64,000 bases of DNA from Thermohalobaculum sp039816045 (GTDB lineage: Bacteria > Pseudomonadota > Alphaproteobacteria > Rhodobacterales > Rhodobacteraceae): contig JBCBYB010000015.1 in the NCBI GenBank assembly GCA_039816045.1, positions 37,646 through 101,645 of the forward strand, in the 5' to 3' direction. A model generated the notes under the pieces. The model was not told the DNA's origin. It did not search any database and saw only the letters and a list, made by a program, of their open reading frames with translations. Shown piece by piece: positions 60,216 to 64,000 of this stretch (position 1 is its first letter; every line of letters begins with the position of its first letter). Made by a program: the position numbers and the translations under genes.

Positions 60216-61688
60216 CTAGTCGAGCTGGGCACTGTAGGTGTTACCGTCATCGCCACCGACACTGAACTGAACGGCCCCAGCGTTGTCGAGCTCCAGCCGG
60301 GCACGTGTGGCGGACACACCCGCCGGCAAGAGGTCACCGAACATGTGGGCAACCTCGTCGCTGTCCGCGCGACGGACCTCGAGATTGCCCGAGGCGGCGA
60401 TGGCAAGCCCGTAGTCCTGACGCTGATCATCGGTCGCCGCTGAACCGAAGGTGACGTCTAGCCACCGCATGCAATTCCCGAAGCGGTCGGTGACGGCCAG
60501 CTGATGCTCGTAGGTGTCTTTGTTCACCGCGACCCGGAGCTTTGTGCGCCCATCAGGAGACGTCAGCGCATCCATAGAGCTCAGACGCGTGCCCTCCTTG
60601 AGGTGATTGCCGAGGTCATGCTCTTCATCCAACACAGTCGCAAAGGACAGCTCATCCGTGTCGTTGTCGTACTCATAGTTTGCCCCGAGGATCCCAGTCA
60701 GTTCGAGCATGACCGAACGCTCCATAGCGCGCGCACCCCGTTCGTGGGTCAGAGACAGGTAATCGTCGTTTGGGATATCGTCCACATCAGCATAATAATC
60801 ATCTGAAATCTCAGTTGATGCGATATACGCTCTGAGGTCGGGGTCAAGACGCGTTGGATCTTGTCTGAAAACCTTGCCTCTTTCTTCTTGATATCCATGG
60901 AAAAGCTCATGCGCCAAAACAGCGACAATTGCTCCGGCTGAGGCATTGGACAGATAGTCCTTGTCTATCGACATGACGGAAACGTCTGTATAAATAGGGT
61001 TTGAATAATAGGCGCCACACTGGTCTGGATCATCATCGAAGTGATCTTTTATATCCACAGGGATCGAAGAAATACCATAACACTTACAGATTATCTTGCT
61101 CAGGTCACGGGCCACCTGGGTCCGCGACTGTAGATCCGCCTGATCCCAAGTCCGCAGCGCGGCCTTGAGGTTCTCATCCGACCGGACAGTCTTGCCAACC
61201 GCGGCTGCCTTGCCAGCGAACCGCTTGGTCAACCCCTTCGGGAAAGCACTGAACCCCTCGGACATCGGAAGCCGTGACAAATGCCGATACGCGCCAAGCT
61301 TGTTGTTCGTAACGAGCCACTCACTGTCGATGTTGGATGCCTTCAAGAGACTAACCGTATCCACGATGACTTGCGTCGAGAGGCCATGCGCCTCGTCGTC
61401 CGTCATCGCATTGAACGCGTTGACAACGTTCTCAGCGTCAACGGACTCTCGCGCGATCCGACCACTCTGCCCAGGCAATGCAGCAGTCGGCAACCTCGAG
61501 AAAGCCAACAGGTTTGTGGCTTCCGCGAAAATCTCGGACTGCGCCTCACCTCCAGGCTGGCCTTGAGTGGCGATTGGCTGCGCCCCAGGGTCGTCAAGTC
61601 CCGTCTGCTGGCGTCTCGAAGCGGGCTCCGCCGCCGATGGAGACGCAAGAGGGCGACGTATACCCGAACCCGCGATCCGATTGTCCAT
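60216..61688 (-). CDS. HExxH zinc-metalloprotease-like protein, paralog 1
   Basis: The 490-residue protein has a Ser/Pro/Gln-rich, probably disordered N-terminal 60 residues opening MDNRIAGSGIRRPLASPSAA, a helical region, then a zincin motif AHELFHGYQEE (His260-Glu261-His264). Downstream, DDYLSLTHERGARAMER (about 310-326) is conserved in its paralog and may supply the third zinc ligand. The C-terminal domain contains HQLAVTDRFGNCMRWLDV, also shared. There is no Sec signal peptide. G+C is lower than in the operons to the left. It is divergent from the paralog at 62,205 across 516 bases. A secreted or delivered toxin/effector protease is a reasonable guess, not shown. Confidence 0.75.
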   Translation of the reverse strand: MDNRIAGSGIRRPLASPSAAEPASRRQQTGLDDPGAQPIATQGQPGGEAQSEIFAEATNLLAFSRLPTAALPGQSGRIARESVDAENVVNAFNAMTDDEAHGLSTQVIVDTVSLLKASNIDSEWLVTNNKLGAYRHLSRLPMSEGFSAFPKGLTKRFAGKAAAVGKTVRSDENLKAALRTWDQADLQSRTQVARDLSKIICKCYGISSIPVDIKDHFDDDPDQCGAYYSNPIYTDVSVMSIDKDYLSNASAGAIVAVLAHELFHGYQEERGKVFRQDPTRLDPDLRAYIASTEISDDYYADVDDIPNDDYLSLTHERGARAMERSVMLELTGILGANYEYDNDTDELSFATVLDEEHDLGNHLKEGTRLSSMDALTSPDGRTKLRVAVNKDTYEHQLAVTDRFGNCMRWLDVTFGSAATDDQRQDYGLAIAASGNLEVRRADSDEVAHMFGDLLPAGVSATRARLELDNAGAVQFSVGGDDGNTYSAQLD

Positions 61689-62204
61689 ATCTTCAGGTTA
61701 TCAGGCGGTCGGCCCTGTTGTCGAGCCAACTCCATGCCGATGGAGCTGGCCGACCGGCGCGCGCTGCGATGCGCTTTGGGAGATCGCCTGGAGACGTTCT
61801 CCGGTCCTAATGGCCATCCTGAATGAACGCTTAGATCCAACACTGTTGAGGAATGGAGCGAGGGCTTCGGGCAGGATGCCGTGCAAACAGCGTTGACGCG
61901 TGTCCGGTCAGGCCCGCGCGTGGGGCAAACGCTTCAGCGGCATGGCCGGCACAACACCAGTTCTCAGACCGCCCTTCAAGCAACGCTCAAGGCGATCAGC
62001 CACTGGCGCTTGAAGCCGACACTCCGGCAACCAAAGACCGCTAGGTCGAACACTGAAACCACACCAGAAGGCAAGTCAGGTCATGGCGGCTGGGTATCCA
62101 CCTATTGCATCGCGTTTGGGCCGCCACGGCTTCTAGGCGCGGAGGTGATCAGTGGCCCGTTCGTTCGGCTGGACAACCGCGGCATGCCGTGAGACAGATC
62201 GCCC
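61689..62204. other. 516-base gap between the divergent protease-like genes
   Basis: Several short frames exist on both strands, but none has both a ribosome site and protein-like sequence, and none is conserved with the flanking genes. The region should contain the two divergent promoters. I could not identify clear promoter boxes or a matched repeat. Confidence 0.4.
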
Positions 62205-63746
62205 ATGGATAACCGTATCGGAGGTTTGGGTGGGCGTCGGCGCGCAGCGCCTGAGCCGGCGTCGGAAGAGCAGCCAGCGCAACAGCGTCGGAGGACGGGA
62301 ACCGGATCGGGCGAGCTACACCAAGCATCCCAGCAGGGGATGGCCTCAACATATTCCCAAGAAGCGGTATTCGCCGATGCCGCCGCCAGCCTTCCACCGC
62401 TCCCGGCGCCTTCCCTGGCCGCCTCAGCAACGGCTTCTGAGCGGATCACGAACGCTGCGGCTCAGCCTGGAATCGCGGACCTCTCCCAGCTGATCGCGGA
62501 CATCGAAGCCTTGAGCGATGATGAGGCGCAAAATCTCTCGCCACAAACACGTGTCGATGTCATCAGCCTCTTACAGCAGGCTGGAACGTCGGCCGGAGGC
62601 CTTTATCCGCAGAAAGAGGCAGCGCTGCGAACTCTGACCCGTTTCCCGGTCGGCGAGGGATCCCCCGCCTTTCCGGTCAGCCTTGAGCCGCGCTTTGGGG
62701 CAATGGCATCCACGGTTTGCAACCGCATCCAGTGGTCCGTGGATCTCAACGCCCGGCTCGCAGCTTGGAGCGAGGCCTATCAGCGAGAAGAGCGGATCAG
62801 CACGATCAACATGCTCAAAGACGCGTTTTGTGAGTGCTATGGGCTCCGTCCAGTGCCCATTCTGGTCAAAGACTTGCTGGAAGGTTCGAGCGCTGAGGGA
62901 GATAGCTCGGACGAGTCCAGCAGCTCAGGGGAGGCGGCCAAGCCCTCGGAGATGGGGAGCTACGACCCGATCGAGCGACAAGTGACCCTTGATAGAGACT
63001 TTGTCGCCCATGCACCGGCAGTCTCGGTCGTCGCTCTACTGGCGCATGAGTTGTTTCATGCCTACCAGGATGAACAGGCCCAGACTGCGAAGGAGGCACC
63101 GCAGAATCTAGATCTAGACCTTCGAAAATATGCGGTCGCGACGGAATGGTCCGAGATGTACCAAGTCTGCGTGGGCGTTCAGGCGATGCCCGATGACGAC
63201 TATCTATCGCTGATCCACGAGCGGGGCGCCAGGGCAATGGAGCGCCAGGTGACGACTGGGCTGGAGGCCGTCGTCGGGCGTCCACTCGGCTATGACTCGG
63301 AGATCGATGAGATCAAGCAATCACCTAACGTGAGCGCGAAAAGAGTTTTGGGACCGACGCTGAAAAGCGGTGAGAGGCTCGGTCCGACGGAGGCTCTGAG
63401 TTCGCCTGACGGACGCTTGCGCTTGCGTATCGCGGTGAACGAGGCCAACCAACACCAGCTGGCCGTGACAGACCGCTTCGGGTTTAGTTTGAATTGGTTG
63501 GATGTACATTTTGGTCAAGCCAATAGCACACCGATGCAGACGAGTTTCGGTCTCGCGATTGGAGGCGACAATGAGCTTGAGATTACACACCCTCAGAATA
63601 GCACGGTCGACTACCGGTTCGAAGAAGAGGAGCTGCCGCCGGGCATCACCGTAGCGGCTGCCCATCTCGAGCTACGGAATGACGGCAGCGTGCAGTTCAT
63701 GATCAAGGATCTTAGCGGATCTAAGCACCAGTTCGAACTCACTTAG
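62205..63746 (+). CDS. HExxH zinc-metalloprotease-like protein, paralog 2
   Basis: The 513-residue protein parallels the one at 60,216: it opens MDNRIGGLGGRRRAAPEPAS, has a Gln/Ser/Pro-rich N-terminus, CYGLRPVPILVKD (paralog: CYGISSIPVDIKD), the zincin motif AHELFHAYQDE (His281-Glu282-His285), DDDYLSLIHERGARAMER and HQLAVTDRFGFSLNWLDV. A Ser/Glu-rich acidic insert (about 227-248) is unique to this copy. The shared MDNRI opening supports both chosen starts although ribosome sites are weak. Its stop overlaps the end of a transposase frame on the other strand. Confidence 0.75.
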   Translation: MDNRIGGLGGRRRAAPEPASEEQPAQQRRRTGTGSGELHQASQQGMASTYSQEAVFADAAASLPPLPAPSLAASATASERITNAAAQPGIADLSQLIADIEALSDDEAQNLSPQTRVDVISLLQQAGTSAGGLYPQKEAALRTLTRFPVGEGSPAFPVSLEPRFGAMASTVCNRIQWSVDLNARLAAWSEAYQREERISTINMLKDAFCECYGLRPVPILVKDLLEGSSAEGDSSDESSSSGEAAKPSEMGSYDPIERQVTLDRDFVAHAPAVSVVALLAHELFHAYQDEQAQTAKEAPQNLDLDLRKYAVATEWSEMYQVCVGVQAMPDDDYLSLIHERGARAMERQVTTGLEAVVGRPLGYDSEIDEIKQSPNVSAKRVLGPTLKSGERLGPTEALSSPDGRLRLRIAVNEANQHQLAVTDRFGFSLNWLDVHFGQANSTPMQTSFGLAIGGDNELEITHPQNSTVDYRFEEEELPPGITVAAAHLELRNDGSVQFMIKDLSGSKHQFELT

Positions 63747-64000
63747 CCCGACCGATCGTTCAACCTTGAGAGGTGTGAACATCCTGGACTTCCCCGATCG
63801 CGTGGTGCGGTTGAATTTTTTTGTATGATCGACCTCTGGTCGACGGGAATGATGGCCTCAGGTTCGGGCGGCTTGTAGCCGATGGCGCTGTGGGGCCGGA
63901 CAATGTTGTAATGGCGGCGCCAGTGCTCGATCAGGGACCCGAGGATCAGGAAACGCTCCAGTGGATCGTTTGCCCGAGGGGCGGCCTCGCGGAGCGAGAA
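63743..64000 (-). mobile_element. IS3-family transposase, C-terminal part, cut by the window edge
   Basis: On the minus strand the frame from the right edge to a TAA at 63743 contains IEHWRRHYNIVRPHSAIGYK and then PPEPEAIIPV, the classic end of the DDE integrase core of IS3-type OrfB. Upstream, FSLREA is also family-like, but about 17 residues (APRANDPLERFLILGSL) separate it from IEHWRRHYN, where typical members join almost directly. After AIIPV the frame runs on without family similarity for about 27 residues. The element end is not fixed; it lies between the protease stop and about 63,800. Confidence 0.8.

Noticed and set aside
60084..60443. Plus-strand frame over the 3' end of protease paralog 1.
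   Set aside because: The minus-strand C-terminal domain is conserved with the paralog, so the plus-strand frame is a shadow.
61701..61886. A 61-residue minus-strand frame in the gap between the protease-like genes.
   Set aside because: No ribosome site and no resemblance to any protein I know; kept as non-coding.

Overview
The window is high-G+C DNA from an alphaproteobacterium, most likely a marine member of the Rhodobacteraceae (Roseobacter-type). I infer this from the gene families: a DddL-type DMSP lyase, several TRAP and polyamine/opine-type ABC transporters, FMN/iron-sulfur methylamine dehydrogenase-like enzymes, a sarcosine oxidase beta subunit, CcmI, and a truB-rpsO-pnp cluster. Genes are tightly packed, often with 1- to 4-base stop/start overlaps. 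No species can be named from the sequence alone.

Positions 1-9,750 hold the 3' end of a mechanosensitive channel gene, an AlaX-type tRNA editing factor, a TTC38-like TPR protein followed by dddL, the sulfurtransferase sseA overlapping a GNAT gene, a methyltransferase, a radical SAM protein, DUF937 and DUF3137 proteins, and an EamA exporter. Positions 9,770-23,550 are mostly minus-strand: truB, rpsO and pnp, an RND efflux pump with its adaptor, the overlapping rlmJ/GNAT/hydantoinase-like trio, and divergent genes matching the two halves of MnmC (methyltransferase and FAD oxidoreductase).

Positions 23,600-58,000 are dominated by uptake and oxidation of small organic N/S compounds. There is a TRAP transporter with unusually long membrane subunits. 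A polyamine-type ABC operon is bracketed by two flavin amine oxidases and carries a BetI-like TetR regulator. It runs on into two trimethylamine/dimethylglycine-dehydrogenase-like flavoproteins and a glycine-oxidase-like protein. A solitary sarcosine oxidase beta subunit and a second polyamine-type ABC operon follow. Housekeeping genes (dusA, ruvX, ccmI) lie in between. Two orphan helical proteins, at 44,373 and 53,456, interrupt this landscape; the second sits inside the ABC operon.

From tRNA-Gln (58,843) to the right edge the gene order becomes island-like: gene remnants, unrecognised small proteins, a divergent pair of paralogous HExxH zinc-protease-like proteins that share an N-terminal motif, and the end of an IS3-type transposase. 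The most novel items are this protease pair, a repeat built from four TATCGCA units that occurs both inside the mnmD reading frame and in the second ABC operon, the orphan gene inside that operon, and the long C-terminal extensions on the TRAP permease and on one methylamine dehydrogenase-like protein.
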